29,964 nucleotides of DNA from IMG/VR virus record IMGVR_UViG_3300005515_000044, positions 1-29,964 of that record. One strand, written 5' to 3'. The notes beneath the pieces are model-generated. The model saw only the letters and a program-made list of their open reading frames with translations. It ran no database searches and was not told the origin of the DNA. This DNA is from a virus. The position numbers and the translations under genes were made by a program. Below, piece after piece: positions 16,262 to 22,970 of the stretch (positions within the stretch are counted from its first letter, which is position 1; every line of letters starts with the position of its first letter).

Positions 16262-16835
16262 AATTTTCGCCACCAAGCGAGCGAAGGCGCTTGTCGCGTC
16301 TATCGCGGCGGCTGCGGTCAGCGGCATGGTCGCGATTTTCCCAGGCCGGTCGCCTGTCCACGACGATACGGCTCTCGCAATCAAGATCCTGCAGCCATGG
16401 GAAGGCCGGTCCCTCGTGGCATATCTGGACACACTACCTACCAAGCCAGTTTGGACCATCTGCGATGGCGACACGGACAACGTTCGCAAAGGTATGGTCG
16501 AGACCAACGCTGGTTGTGACGCGCGCGTAGCCAAGAAGATGGAGCGCGATTACCGGCCGTATCTAGTCAAGTGCGTTGCTAACTGGGAGAAGGCTCCGCT
16601 TAGTTGGCGCGGCTCGATGTTGACGCTCTCGTGGAACGTCGGCGTCGGCGCAACCTGCAATTCGATGGCTGTCCGCCTTGCCCGGGAAGGCAATTACAAG
16701 GAAAGCTGCGAAGCGGCTACTGCCTTCAATAAAGCGGGCGGCAAGGTGTTGCGCGGCCTAGTTAACCGCCGCGAGATGGGTGACGCACAGCGCGCCGGCG
16801 AGGCAGAGGTTTGTGTATCGGGGCTCCCAGCATGA
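16248..16835 (+). CDS. SAR endolysin, GH24 lysozyme-like
   Basis: It hydrolyses peptidoglycan at lysis. The 195-residue protein opens with a weakly hydrophobic Ala/Ser-rich segment (RAKALVASIAAAAVSGMVAI), the mark of a signal-anchor-release endolysin that needs no holin for export. The lysozyme core has E52 in PWEGRSLVAYL, D61, then T70 in WTICDGDT, matching the Glu-Asp-Thr triad, though Asp to Thr spacing is three residues longer than in the P21-type E-x8-D-x5-T. NVGVGATCNS and FNKAGGKVLRGLVNRR follow as in the family. AGGAGG lies six bases before the ATG. Confidence 0.88.
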   Translation: MPINRIFATKRAKALVASIAAAAVSGMVAIFPGRSPVHDDTALAIKILQPWEGRSLVAYLDTLPTKPVWTICDGDTDNVRKGMVETNAGCDARVAKKMERDYRPYLVKCVANWEKAPLSWRGSMLTLSWNVGVGATCNSMAVRLAREGNYKESCEAATAFNKAGGKVLRGLVNRREMGDAQRAGEAEVCVSGLPA

Positions 16836-17203
16836 TCGCCTTCCTCCTAAGCCCCATCGGGCGCTGGCTGATGGGTATTCTCGCCGCTGGCGCCTTGCTC
16901 ACCGGCGCCTACCTCTACGTCGACCACCAAGGCTACCAGCGGGCCGCCGCGCACTATGAGCAGCGCATCGCCGTAATGCAGCGGGACGCGGCCGAAGCAG
17001 ACGCCAACGAACAGCGCAGGCAGACGATCGCCAACAATGCTGCCAAGGCGCGTGAGGCCGCAGCTATTGCCGCGCTCGAGGCCGAACAATCCACCACCGA
17101 AGAACTCCGAAGGAGGCTGGCCAGTGAAGCTCAGCAAGATCCTGACGCTGGCCGTGTTGCCCTTGGCGCTGGCGGCGTGCAGCGTATCAACAAGGTCCGT
17201 TAG
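16832..17203 (+). CDS. Rz-like inner-membrane spanin
   Basis: The i-spanin subunit joins the inner membrane to the outer-membrane Rz1 and fuses the two membranes in the last step of lysis. The 123-residue protein has one N-terminal span (GRWLMGILAAGALLTGAYLYV) followed by a long Ala/Glu/Arg/Gln-rich periplasmic coiled coil. The ATG overlaps the endolysin stop (ATGA). The Rz1 gene lies within its 3' half in another frame, the classical nested arrangement. Confidence 0.85.
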   Translation: MIAFLLSPIGRWLMGILAAGALLTGAYLYVDHQGYQRAAAHYEQRIAVMQRDAAEADANEQRRQTIANNAAKAREAAAIAALEAEQSTTEELRRRLASEAQQDPDAGRVALGAGGVQRINKVR

Positions 17204-17426
17204 TCCGGTCAAGCCGCCGGCGATCGTCGCCCCGGATAGCAAGCTTCTCAAGGCGTGCGGGCTGCCAGTCGATCTCGGCACGAAGCCGCTGACGCAGGCG
17301 CGGCTTGAAGACCTGTGGATCGCCGACAGATCGGCGCTGCTGGACTGCTACCGCCGCCACCTGGCTTTGCGGAATTATATCGTCAGCCGTGATGACGACC
17401 TCCGTGGCGGGAAGGGCGGTAATTGA
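17124..17426 (+). CDS. Rz1-like outer-membrane lipoprotein spanin
   Basis: The GTG start is preceded by GGAGG seven bases upstream, inside the Rz coding sequence. The 100-residue protein has a lipoprotein signal (KLSKILTLAVLPLALAAC) with lipobox L-A-A-C19, then a serine/proline-rich region (SVSPVKPPAIVAP) as in Rz1 proteins. The C-terminal part (LLKACGLPVDL and on) is a longer helical extension than in classical Rz1 and carries two further Cys. The next gene overlaps its TGA. Confidence 0.83.
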   Translation: MKLSKILTLAVLPLALAACSVSTRSVSPVKPPAIVAPDSKLLKACGLPVDLGTKPLTQARLEDLWIADRSALLDCYRRHLALRNYIVSRDDDLRGGKGGN

Positions 17427-17728
17427 TGGATGCTCTACTAGCTGCCGTCGGCCCACTGATTCCCGTTGTCGGATTTATCCTCACCGTATGGTGGAAGGTG
17501 GAAACCAAGATTGACAAAGCCGCCGCAAAAGCCGAGGCGGCGCAGAAGGATCTGGCCGCCCACAAGCTCCATGCGGCAGAGACCTTCGCCACGAAGGCCG
17601 GGATGCAGGAACAGACGACCCAGATTATGCGGGCAATCGAGGGAGTTGGCAACCGTATCGACGGAGTCCATGAGCGGCTCGATCGGATGTACGAAAGCCA
17701 GCCGGTGCGGCGTTCAACTCGTACTTGA
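17426..17728 (+). CDS. Small membrane/coiled-coil protein of lysis cassette
   Basis: A 100-residue protein with one N-terminal span (LLAAVGPLIPVVGFILTVWW) and a long coiled coil (KVETKIDKAAAKAEAAQKDL, later IEGVGNRIDGVHERLDRMYE). The layout recalls DUF2730 or XhlA-like lysis accessory proteins. The ATG overlaps the Rz1 stop (TGATG), so it belongs to the lysis operon, and the operon's terminator follows within 50 bases. Its role in lysis is inferred from neighbours. Confidence 0.65.
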   Translation: MDALLAAVGPLIPVVGFILTVWWKVETKIDKAAAKAEAAQKDLAAHKLHAAETFATKAGMQEQTTQIMRAIEGVGNRIDGVHERLDRMYESQPVRRSTRT

Positions 17729-17773
17729 TTCAAAAAACCAATACCTTTCTGCAATAACAGATTTCTTATTTCA

Positions 17774-17809
17774 GCCCCTCTTCCTTGACCGGGAGAGGGG
17801 CTTTTTTTT
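17774..17809 (+). terminator. Strong terminator closing the late/lysis operon
   Basis: GCCCCTC pairs with GAGGGGC, extended by a TCC/GGG part, around a short loop, and eight T follow. It separates the late genes from the accessory operon, whose candidate promoter lies ten bases further on. Confidence 0.92.
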
Positions 17810-17817
17810 GTTTAATC

Positions 17818-17846
17818 TTGACAAATTTGTAAAAACCATCTATTGA
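17818..17846 (+). promoter_or_regulatory. Candidate promoter of the accessory/early operon
   Basis: A perfect -35 TTGACA is followed after 17 bases by TATTGA, a weak -10, in a short AT-rich island. It lies directly behind the lysis terminator and ahead of the protease gene. No other promoter is obvious before 27.7 kb, so it may drive the whole run of overlapping genes, possibly in the lysogen. Confidence 0.55.
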
Positions 17847-17850
17847 TTAA

Positions 17851-17884
17851 GCATCGGCCACCAACCGATGCGGCCACCAACCGC
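17851..17884 (+). promoter_or_regulatory. Tandem leader hairpins with identical CCACCAA loops
   Basis: GCATCGG-CCACCAA-CCGATGC is followed, overlapping by two bases, by GCGG-CCACCAA-CCGC. The same 11-base core GGCCACCAACC recurs in a third hairpin before the MazG-like gene. The tandem pair lies in the 5' leader of the accessory operon. A regulatory role in RNA binding or processing is inferred. Confidence 0.5.
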
Positions 17885-17927
17885 CATGCGCTCACCGGCG
17901 CCACACCACACCAGCAGAGGAGGCCGT

Positions 17928-18593
17928 ATGACCTATCTTAGACGCACTCTCCATGCATGCGCATTCGTCGCCGTCGGCGCGGCAGGATTTTTCGCTCCAG
18001 ATGCGGCGGCATTCGTCAATGCTGCGACAGATCCGGTACCGCCGTCTGTGACAAACACCGAATCAGCATCAGTGATGGTTCTTTTGCCGCAAAGTACCGG
18101 ATCCGGAGTTGCGATCGGTGGAGGCGCAATTCTCACCGCTGCCCACGTCGTCGGTGACGAAAAGCAGGTTACCATCAAGAGCAGGGATGGAGCCGAGACG
18201 CCTGCGGAGGTGCTTTGGGCTAGTAAAGCCTATGACATCGCGCTGGTAAAAACAGACCATGCCATTCCGTCAGCCACCATCGACTGCAAGTCCGCGTCCG
18301 TCGGCGACGCCATAATGACTGTCGGAAACCCGCTTGGTATGCAGTTCATTTCCACATACGGAAAGATCGCGGGTGAACCCAGAGAGATGGGGCCTTGGAA
18401 GACTGTGTTCGTCACGGATCTGACCGTCATCATGGGGAATAGCGGTGGCCCGGTCTTCTCGGGTGGGAAGCTGGTGGGGATTGCTGTAGGCGTTCTCGGA
18501 GTGCCGGAAGAAAACGGCGCCAAGTCATATCTGGGGCTAAGCACGGTGGTGCCGTCGTCGGTTGTCTGCTCGCTGATGGGGAGGGTGGAGTGA
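17928..18593 (+). CDS. Secreted trypsin-like serine protease
   Basis: A 221-residue S1-family (chymotrypsin fold) protease. A signal peptide covers about residues 1-28 (RRTLHACAFVAVGAAGFFAP, Ala-rich cleavage region), so it acts in the periplasm or outside. The triad is visible: H73 in ILTAAHVVG, D103 in AYDIALVK, S172 in GNSGGPVFSGG; the oxyanion-loop sequence is intact. There is no PDZ domain, unlike HtrA. GAGGAGG precedes the chosen ATG; a longer in-frame start is poor. It is first in the accessory operon and followed by a four-span/one-span membrane pair, which suggests periplasmic cleavage of a regulator or receptor. Confidence 0.88.
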   Translation: MTYLRRTLHACAFVAVGAAGFFAPDAAAFVNAATDPVPPSVTNTESASVMVLLPQSTGSGVAIGGGAILTAAHVVGDEKQVTIKSRDGAETPAEVLWASKAYDIALVKTDHAIPSATIDCKSASVGDAIMTVGNPLGMQFISTYGKIAGEPREMGPWKTVFVTDLTVIMGNSGGPVFSGGKLVGIAVGVLGVPEENGAKSYLGLSTVVPSSVVCSLMGRVE

Positions 18594-18733
18594 TGGCCGC
18601 TCGCACCGCAGTCACCCAACTCGAAATCGCGGCGCATTGGCTCAATGAAGCCGGACGCCACTTCGCCGATCTGAAGCAGTTCGATCAGGCCGAGAATTGC
18701 AAGCGCGTCGCCAAGAAGGATGCCCGCACATGA
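18593..18733 (+). CDS. Small helical hypothetical protein
   Basis: A 46-residue frame whose ATG overlaps the protease stop (TGATG) and whose TGA overlaps the next ATG (ATGA). The sequence is fully helical in look (LEIAAHWLNEAGRHFADLKQ, then a Lys/Arg-rich end), with no membrane segment. Tight coupling on both sides supports a real gene. Function unknown. Confidence 0.55.
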   Translation: MAARTAVTQLEIAAHWLNEAGRHFADLKQFDQAENCKRVAKKDART

Positions 18734-19143
18734 CCTCCCGCCTCATCGTCATCAACACATGCTGGGTCGCGCTCGTCGTCTGGGCCACGGTCATGGGCTA
18801 TACGCAGTTCGTGTTTACGCATGACATTTCAGGCCTGTCCTATGTGATCAGCGCGCTGTTGGCCGTTGCAGTGGTTGCAGCCTTTGCCGGTCGCTCCAAT
18901 TTCCTGCCGCACGTCAAGCTGTGGTTCGTCATGCTTGGCCTGATAGGCAATATTTGCGGATTCGTGCTTGCTCTGCATGGGATGGCCGGTGGCTCGCTCG
19001 GTGATGCGGATGGCCTCATGAAGATGGCGACCGCGCTCCTCGATGGCATGTCCGTGGCGTTCTGCTCGACGCTGGTTGGTGCGATCGCAGCGCTGTGGAC
19101 GAGCACTAACGCTTGGATTCTCGGGCTGGCGGCAAGCGAATGA
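18730..19143 (+). CDS. MotA/TolQ/ExbB-like membrane channel subunit
   Basis: This 137-residue protein is almost all membrane: spans near residues 5-24, 36-54, 64-83 and 109-131. VKLWFVMLGLIGNICGFVLAL followed by LLDGMSVAFCSTLVGAIAAL matches the two conserved helices of the MotA/TolQ/ExbB proton-channel family, including the G-x-x-x-A-x-x-(S/T)-T-L-V-G pattern lining the pore. The large cytoplasmic domains of MotA or ExbB are missing, so it is a minimal version. The partner gene, with a membrane-proximal Asp, overlaps it by ATGA. The pair would use the proton or sodium gradient to do work in the periplasm. The family assignment is by motif and partner. Confidence 0.68.
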   Translation: MTSRLIVINTCWVALVVWATVMGYTQFVFTHDISGLSYVISALLAVAVVAAFAGRSNFLPHVKLWFVMLGLIGNICGFVLALHGMAGGSLGDADGLMKMATALLDGMSVAFCSTLVGAIAALWTSTNAWILGLAASE

Positions 19144-19679
19144 TCCGCACCCTCATCCAAGACGTTCTTCTTGCCATGCTGCTTGGCGTGGTGGCGGTTG
19201 TTATGTTCATCCTGCCGTCTGTCAATCCCGCCGCCCAAGAAGACCCCATGTCGCAGCCCGGCAACCTTGTTGTCAGTGCGGCATGGCCAGCCGGAAACAT
19301 CGACGTGGACCTGTGGGTCCAGTTCGGCAACGAGCAGGCGGTTGGCTACAGCAACAAGTCAGGTCGCGTATTCAGCCTGCTGCGCGACGACCTCGGCACG
19401 TCAAACGACCTGTCGGACCTGAACTATGAGTCCGCGTTCACGCGCGGGCTTCCAGATGGCGAGTATGCAGTCAACGTCCGGTGTTACGGTTGCCTTGCGC
19501 CGCCCGTGCCTGTGTCGGTCGAAATACGATTGGCCGATGGAGGGCTGGTTTGGAAGGGCGTGGTCACGCTGGTGACTGACAAGCAGGAGCGGACTGCACT
19601 GCGGTGGAAGATGAAGGACGGGGCCGTGGTGACTGGCTCGGCGTCGAATGTGTTCAAAGAGATGAAGAGGAGTGGGTGA
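19140..19679 (+). CDS. MotB/ExbD-like partner with DUF2135-like periplasmic domain
   Basis: The 179-residue protein has a short N-terminus, D8 at the start of a single span (DVLLAMLLGVVAVVMFIL), and a periplasmic domain. An Asp in just this place is the ion-carrying residue of MotB and ExbD. Instead of an OmpA or ExbD C-terminal domain, the periplasmic part is a beta-sandwich: IDVDLWVQFGNEQAVGYSN, LLRDDLG, then LPDGEYAVNVRCYG and PVPVSVEIRLADGG, resembling DUF2135 (D-x-D-L-W-V). Two Cys (115 and 118) may form a disulphide. Together with the upstream channel-like gene it forms a stator-like pair of unusual architecture. Confidence 0.65.
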   Translation: MIRTLIQDVLLAMLLGVVAVVMFILPSVNPAAQEDPMSQPGNLVVSAAWPAGNIDVDLWVQFGNEQAVGYSNKSGRVFSLLRDDLGTSNDLSDLNYESAFTRGLPDGEYAVNVRCYGCLAPPVPVSVEIRLADGGLVWKGVVTLVTDKQERTALRWKMKDGAVVTGSASNVFKEMKRSG

Positions 19680-19846
19680 TGGATACCAATAGGTTCATAG
19701 TGGGCGGCGCGGTCGGCGCCGCTATCACGGGACTCGCCGTAGCGGCTGTTGTTGCCTTCGGTGTCACAACAATCCCAGGATGGATCGTCATCTTTTACGT
19801 CGCGGCGCTCACTGGGGCGGCAACTGTGGCGGGGGGCCGGACATGA
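19679..19846 (+). CDS. Small two-span membrane protein
   Basis: A 55-residue protein with two short hydrophobic helices (GGAVGAAITGLAVAAVVAFG and IPGWIVIFYVAALTGAATVA). The ATG overlaps the preceding stop (TGATG), and GAGGAG lies upstream, so it is coupled to the ExbD-like gene and may belong to the same membrane complex. Function unknown. Confidence 0.6.
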   Translation: MDTNRFIVGGAVGAAITGLAVAAVVAFGVTTIPGWIVIFYVAALTGAATVAGGRT

Positions 19847-20019
19847 CCAGCAACACACACACGGCAATCGTAACTGTCACCTTTCAGGTTGAATTTGAGG
19901 ATGATGGCGAACTAGCCATCATGGATCAAGCCCATGAAGCCGCGATTGCGCGTTTCAACGAAAACGAAATATGGGACTCCAAGGTCGACGAAATCCACGA
20001 ATTGGCGGTGATCGCATGA
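19843..20019 (+). CDS. Small acidic hypothetical protein
   Basis: A 58-residue soluble acidic protein: one strand (TAIVTVTFQVEFED), then a helix (MDQAHEAAIARFNENEIW) and a short acidic end. The start overlaps the previous TGA and the stop overlaps the following ATG. The beta-alpha pattern looks like a folded mini-domain common in phage accessory operons, but no family can be named. Confidence 0.58.
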   Translation: MTSNTHTAIVTVTFQVEFEDDGELAIMDQAHEAAIARFNENEIWDSKVDEIHELAVIA

Positions 20020-20438
20020 CCCCAGCCATCACCCTCTGGCTCGCCTTCGTCTTAGCCGTCGGCGCCGTCACGTGGTTCGGCACCCGCCGCCAAGCCATCG
20101 CCTTTACGGTCATATCCATAGCCACCGCGCCAGCCGTACTGCTGACGCTAGGCCACCCATCGACACTCAGCCCTCCGGCGCAAGCAACCGTCCTCGGCGC
20201 GCGCATCGACGTCGACAAGGCCATCTACGTTCTGCTCGATGGCCCTATCCCGAAATACTACGTCCTGCCGTATTCGACCGGCGCGGCGAACCAGTTGAAG
20301 GCAGCTATGGATGGCGCGGCCGACGGGCAGGGTTCCGTGTCCATGCGTATCGGTGAGGATGGCTCGCCTGGATTTGCAGAAGAAGTGCCGCCGGCCACGC
20401 CTGAGAAGCGGGCCGAGCGGGCGATGTTGGGAGGTTGA
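20016..20438 (+). CDS. Membrane-anchored hypothetical protein
   Basis: A 140-residue protein with two N-terminal spans (LWLAFVLAVGAVTWFG and AIAFTVISIATAPAVLLTLG), then a soluble domain with VLGARIDVDKAIYVLLDGPI, YYVLPYS and a disordered Pro/Glu/Ala-rich tail. Similar proteins occur in the accessory regions of rhizobial phages, without known function. The soluble part might sit in the cytoplasm. It is linked to the upstream gene by an ATGA overlap. Confidence 0.62.
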   Translation: MTPAITLWLAFVLAVGAVTWFGTRRQAIAFTVISIATAPAVLLTLGHPSTLSPPAQATVLGARIDVDKAIYVLLDGPIPKYYVLPYSTGAANQLKAAMDGAADGQGSVSMRIGEDGSPGFAEEVPPATPEKRAERAMLGG

Positions 20439-20442
20439 TGCT

Positions 20443-20634
20443 GTGGATGATTGGATAGAATGGAATGGCGGCGATTGTCCGGTAGACCCCGACACGTTGG
20501 TATGCATCAGGATGCGCGATGGCGAAGAGAGCCTCCCAGAGTGGCGCATTAAAGCCAGCGGATGGTTCTGGCACCACCGCGACAGCATTGGCGACATCGT
20601 TGCGTACCTCATCATAAAGGAACCCACCAATTGA
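20443..20634 (+). CDS. Conserved small phage protein (WIEWNGG type)
   Basis: A 63-residue protein opening with DDWIEWNGGDCPVDPDTLV, then a CIRMRDGEE strand and WFWHHRDSIGDIVAYLIIKEP. This W-x-x-W-N-G-G...DI-(V/I)-AY pattern is shared by very many small phage proteins of unknown function; a diverged relative lies at 26311 in this window. The GTG start follows GGGAGG by eight bases. Its stop overlaps the TTG of the phosphoesterase gene. Confidence 0.7.
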   Translation: MDDWIEWNGGDCPVDPDTLVCIRMRDGEESLPEWRIKASGWFWHHRDSIGDIVAYLIIKEPTN

Positions 20635-21875
20635 CCACACCACCACTCACCGACGAACAACTCGACGAAGCCGTCGCCGCCCTCAAGGAACACGGCAGCC
20701 AGGTCGCAGCCGCATCCGCCCTTGGCCTCGCGCGGTCTTCTTTCCAGAACCGCCTCAGACGGGCGGCCGAACGCGGGATGCTTGGCGTTAAGCCGGTGTT
20801 GCCGGGGTTCCGCATCAGCCAGGTGACCTCCACGCCGAATGGTGACTTCGTCCAGCAGAAGCCGGAGCGCGGCGAAGAGTGGGCGCTGCCCGACGGCCAT
20901 AGCGTCAAGGGCGTCTCGGCGCTCGTCGATGCGGAAGGGCGGACGATTCAGCAATGGATCAAGACGAAGGAAGAGCCGTCGGCCGTCGATATCGCCGCGA
21001 TGCTTAAGTCGGCATTCGACGACGTTGCGCCAGCTGAGCCCATTCCAGCACCTCTCGTCTCGGAAGATGACCTTCTGACGCTCACGCCCCTCGCTGACTT
21101 CCATGTCGGTCTCTTCGCGTGGCATCGCGAAACCGGCGCGAACTGGGATCTGTCGATCGCCGAGCGAGTTATCGGTTCCGCTCTCGACGACTTGATTGCC
21201 AGAACTCCGCCGAGCGGTCATGCCATCGTTTTGGGCGGAGGCGATCTGCTCCACAGTGATTCTAACGAGAACAAGACGGCAAAGTCTGGCAACGTCCTTC
21301 AGGTCGATGGGCGTTACCAGAAGGTGCTGATGACCGCCTGCAGGCTGGTCGTGCGCGCCATTGACGCCAACCTCGCCCGCCACGGTCACGTGACCGTCCG
21401 TGTCTTGCCAGGCAATCACGACGAACACGCATCAGTCGCCGTCGCCTATTTCCTTCTGGCTTGGTACCGCAACGAGCCGCGGGTGACTGTCGACGTAGAC
21501 CCGTCGCTGTTCTTCTGGTTCCGCTTCGGAAAGGTGCTGCTCGGGGCGACGCACGGCCACACCGTCAAGCTCAAAGATATGGCCAGTATCATGGCCCACC
21601 GCCGCGCTGAAGACTGGGGCGCGACGGTCCACCGGTTCATTCACGGGTTCCACATCCACCACTCGAGCAAGTACGCGACAGAAGGCAATGGCGTGATTTC
21701 GGAATCGCACCAGACGCCTACGCCGCAGGACGCTTGGCACTGGGGCGCCGGCTTCTTGTCCGGTCGGTCGATGCAGGCGATCTCGTATCATCGCGAGTTC
21801 GGGGAAGTTTCGCGCGTGCGGGTCGCCATGATGGATGCGGCCAATGACAACGTGCCGTCGCGAGCGGCCGCGTGA
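20631..21875 (+). CDS. HTH-metallophosphoesterase fusion
   Basis: A 414-residue protein. Residues 9-46 form a helix-turn-helix (EHGSQVAAASALGLARSSFQ and on), followed by a linker to about 150. The calcineurin-like phosphoesterase domain then shows all metal motifs: D156-F-H158, GGGD205, G261-N-H-D, H308-G-H310 and HGFHIHH near 338-344. Such enzymes cleave nucleotides, cyclic nucleotides, or nucleic-acid ends with two metal ions. The start is an unusual TTG overlapping the previous stop codon, with AAAGG upstream. An ANDN motif lies near the C-terminus. It may process DNA ends or signalling nucleotides; the HTH suggests action on DNA. Confidence 0.87.
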   Translation: MTTPPLTDEQLDEAVAALKEHGSQVAAASALGLARSSFQNRLRRAAERGMLGVKPVLPGFRISQVTSTPNGDFVQQKPERGEEWALPDGHSVKGVSALVDAEGRTIQQWIKTKEEPSAVDIAAMLKSAFDDVAPAEPIPAPLVSEDDLLTLTPLADFHVGLFAWHRETGANWDLSIAERVIGSALDDLIARTPPSGHAIVLGGGDLLHSDSNENKTAKSGNVLQVDGRYQKVLMTACRLVVRAIDANLARHGHVTVRVLPGNHDEHASVAVAYFLLAWYRNEPRVTVDVDPSLFFWFRFGKVLLGATHGHTVKLKDMASIMAHRRAEDWGATVHRFIHGFHIHHSSKYATEGNGVISESHQTPTPQDAWHWGAGFLSGRSMQAISYHREFGEVSRVRVAMMDAANDNVPSRAAA

Positions 21876-22585
21876 CCATTCACTACCACGGAACGCCGCT
21901 CACGCCGCGAGCCGAGCTTGAAAAGATGAGGGGCAAGCACCTTTGCGTGTCCTTCGCCAATCCCGGCGATGCTGACTGGTGCCTAGCGAACGCTCAGTCG
22001 GTACTTTGGGATAATGGCGCTTACGTCTTCTACAGCAGCGGCAGGCCGATACTCAACTGGTCCAAGTTCTACATCTGGGTTGAGCCAAGGTTGGGTCACC
22101 CGCATTGGGCTGTGGTTCCTGACGTTATTGGCGGTGGGGTGGAAGACAACCTGGCGCTGATCAAGCAATGGCCATTCCGTAAGGAACTTGCTGCTGTCGT
22201 TTGGCACCTAGACGAGCCAATCGAACATCTCATCGCGTTGGTGGAGATGGGCTTCGGTAAAATATGTTTCGGGTCGGCCGGGGCATATTGGCAGGTCGGC
22301 TCCGAAAGGTGGGCAAGAAGAGTAGATGAGGCATTTAACGCTCTTATCCGTCACTTCGGCCACTTGCCTTGGATTCACATGCTTCGAGGCCTAGCGGTAT
22401 GCGGTGACATCTGGCCGTTCGCCAGCGCGGACAGCACGAACGTTGCCAGGAACTTCAAAAACAAGGGCAACGAGGTTTGCCCTGAAAGAATGGCGCGGCG
22501 TATCGACGCCGTGCAGAGCCCAATCAAGTGGGTAGATAGAACCGCCAACCACCACAGAGGAGACCTATTCGATGTCGCAGCTTGA
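21872..22585 (+). CDS. TGT/DpdA-like base transglycosylase family protein
   Basis: A 237-residue protein with a TIM-barrel look. LWD47NGAYVFY resembles the D-S-G-(A/S)-(F/Y) motif with the first catalytic Asp of tRNA-guanine transglycosylases. AVVPDVIGGG (83-89) and AVVWHLDEP (108-116) are barrel strands, IHMLRGLA resembles the H-x-L-G strand, and FASAD187STN resembles the second Asp motif. It opens with the HYHGTPL block of phage relatives. TGT enzymes swap a guanine for a 7-deazaguanine base in tRNA; phage DpdA relatives do so in DNA. It is shorter than both and lacks the four-Cys zinc site. A GTG start overlaps the phosphoesterase stop. Neighbouring VUT transporter and deoxyribosyltransferase-like genes support base exchange. 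Confidence 0.6.
   Translation: MTIHYHGTPLTPRAELEKMRGKHLCVSFANPGDADWCLANAQSVLWDNGAYVFYSSGRPILNWSKFYIWVEPRLGHPHWAVVPDVIGGGVEDNLALIKQWPFRKELAAVVWHLDEPIEHLIALVEMGFGKICFGSAGAYWQVGSERWARRVDEAFNALIRHFGHLPWIHMLRGLAVCGDIWPFASADSTNVARNFKNKGNEVCPERMARRIDAVQSPIKWVDRTANHHRGDLFDVAA
22549..22564 (+). repeat. Left copy of a 16-bp direct repeat
   Basis: CCACCACAGAGGAGAC, identical to the copy at 23527. It supplies the ribosome-binding site (GAGGAG) of the deoxyribosyltransferase-like gene while still coding for the end of the transglycosylase-like gene. The two copies bracket exactly two genes. Confidence 0.75.
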
Positions 22586-22970
22586 GAAAACAATCTATTT
22601 GTGCGGGCCGATTAACGGCTGCACCGACGAGGAATGCAAGGACTGGCGCGAGTTCGTCAAGTCCAAGTGGGAAGGCAAGACGCTCGACCCGATGCGGCGC
22701 GACTACCGCGGCAAGGAAGATGAATCAGTCAAGGAGATTGTCGAGCTCGACAAGATCGACGTCACCGATTCCGATGTCATCCTCGTCAACTACGACAAGC
22801 CGAGTGTCGGCACATCCATGGAAATCCTCTATGCCTTCGATCGCGGCAAACTCGTCGTCGTTGTAGCCAAGGAAGGCACGCGCATTTCCCCGTGGATGCG
22901 CTATCACAGCCACAAGATCGTCGGCTCATTCGAAGCAGCTATCGAGTTCGTGCGGGATTTCTACGCATGA
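22572..22970 (+). CDS. Nucleoside 2-deoxyribosyltransferase-like protein
   Basis: The family cleaves or exchanges the bond between base and deoxyribose through a Glu nucleophile. The 132-residue protein has the opening strand IYLCGPI, PMRRDYRGKED, DVTDSDVILVNYDKP and GTSME84ILYAFD, where E84 is the candidate nucleophile, then SPWMRYHSHKIV. Size and motif order fit. It starts inside the 3' end of the transglycosylase-like gene with GAGGAG upstream and overlaps the VUT gene by ATGA. It may supply or remove free bases from deoxynucleosides. Confidence 0.82.
   Translation: MSQLEKTIYLCGPINGCTDEECKDWREFVKSKWEGKTLDPMRRDYRGKEDESVKEIVELDKIDVTDSDVILVNYDKPSVGTSMEILYAFDRGKLVVVVAKEGTRISPWMRYHSHKIVGSFEAAIEFVRDFYA

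Noticed and set aside
1-17203. Gene transfer agent instead of a phage
   Set aside because: The head-tail order is GTA-like, but the integrase at a tRNA, the spike, the early operon and the full lysis cassette point to a complete temperate phage.
18730-19679. Zorya-type defence system
   Set aside because: The pair resembles ZorA/ZorB only in the membrane part. There is no long ZorA tail, no OmpA domain and no ZorC/ZorD or ZorE gene nearby.
20148-21428. 426-codon minus-strand frame
   Set aside because: It is the antisense of the metallophosphoesterase and neighbours, with no ribosome site and no recognisable motif.
21872-22585. Housekeeping tRNA-guanine transglycosylase (Tgt)
   Set aside because: The protein is far shorter than bacterial Tgt, lacks the four-ligand zinc site and lies in a phage operon; only the catalytic-type motifs are shared.
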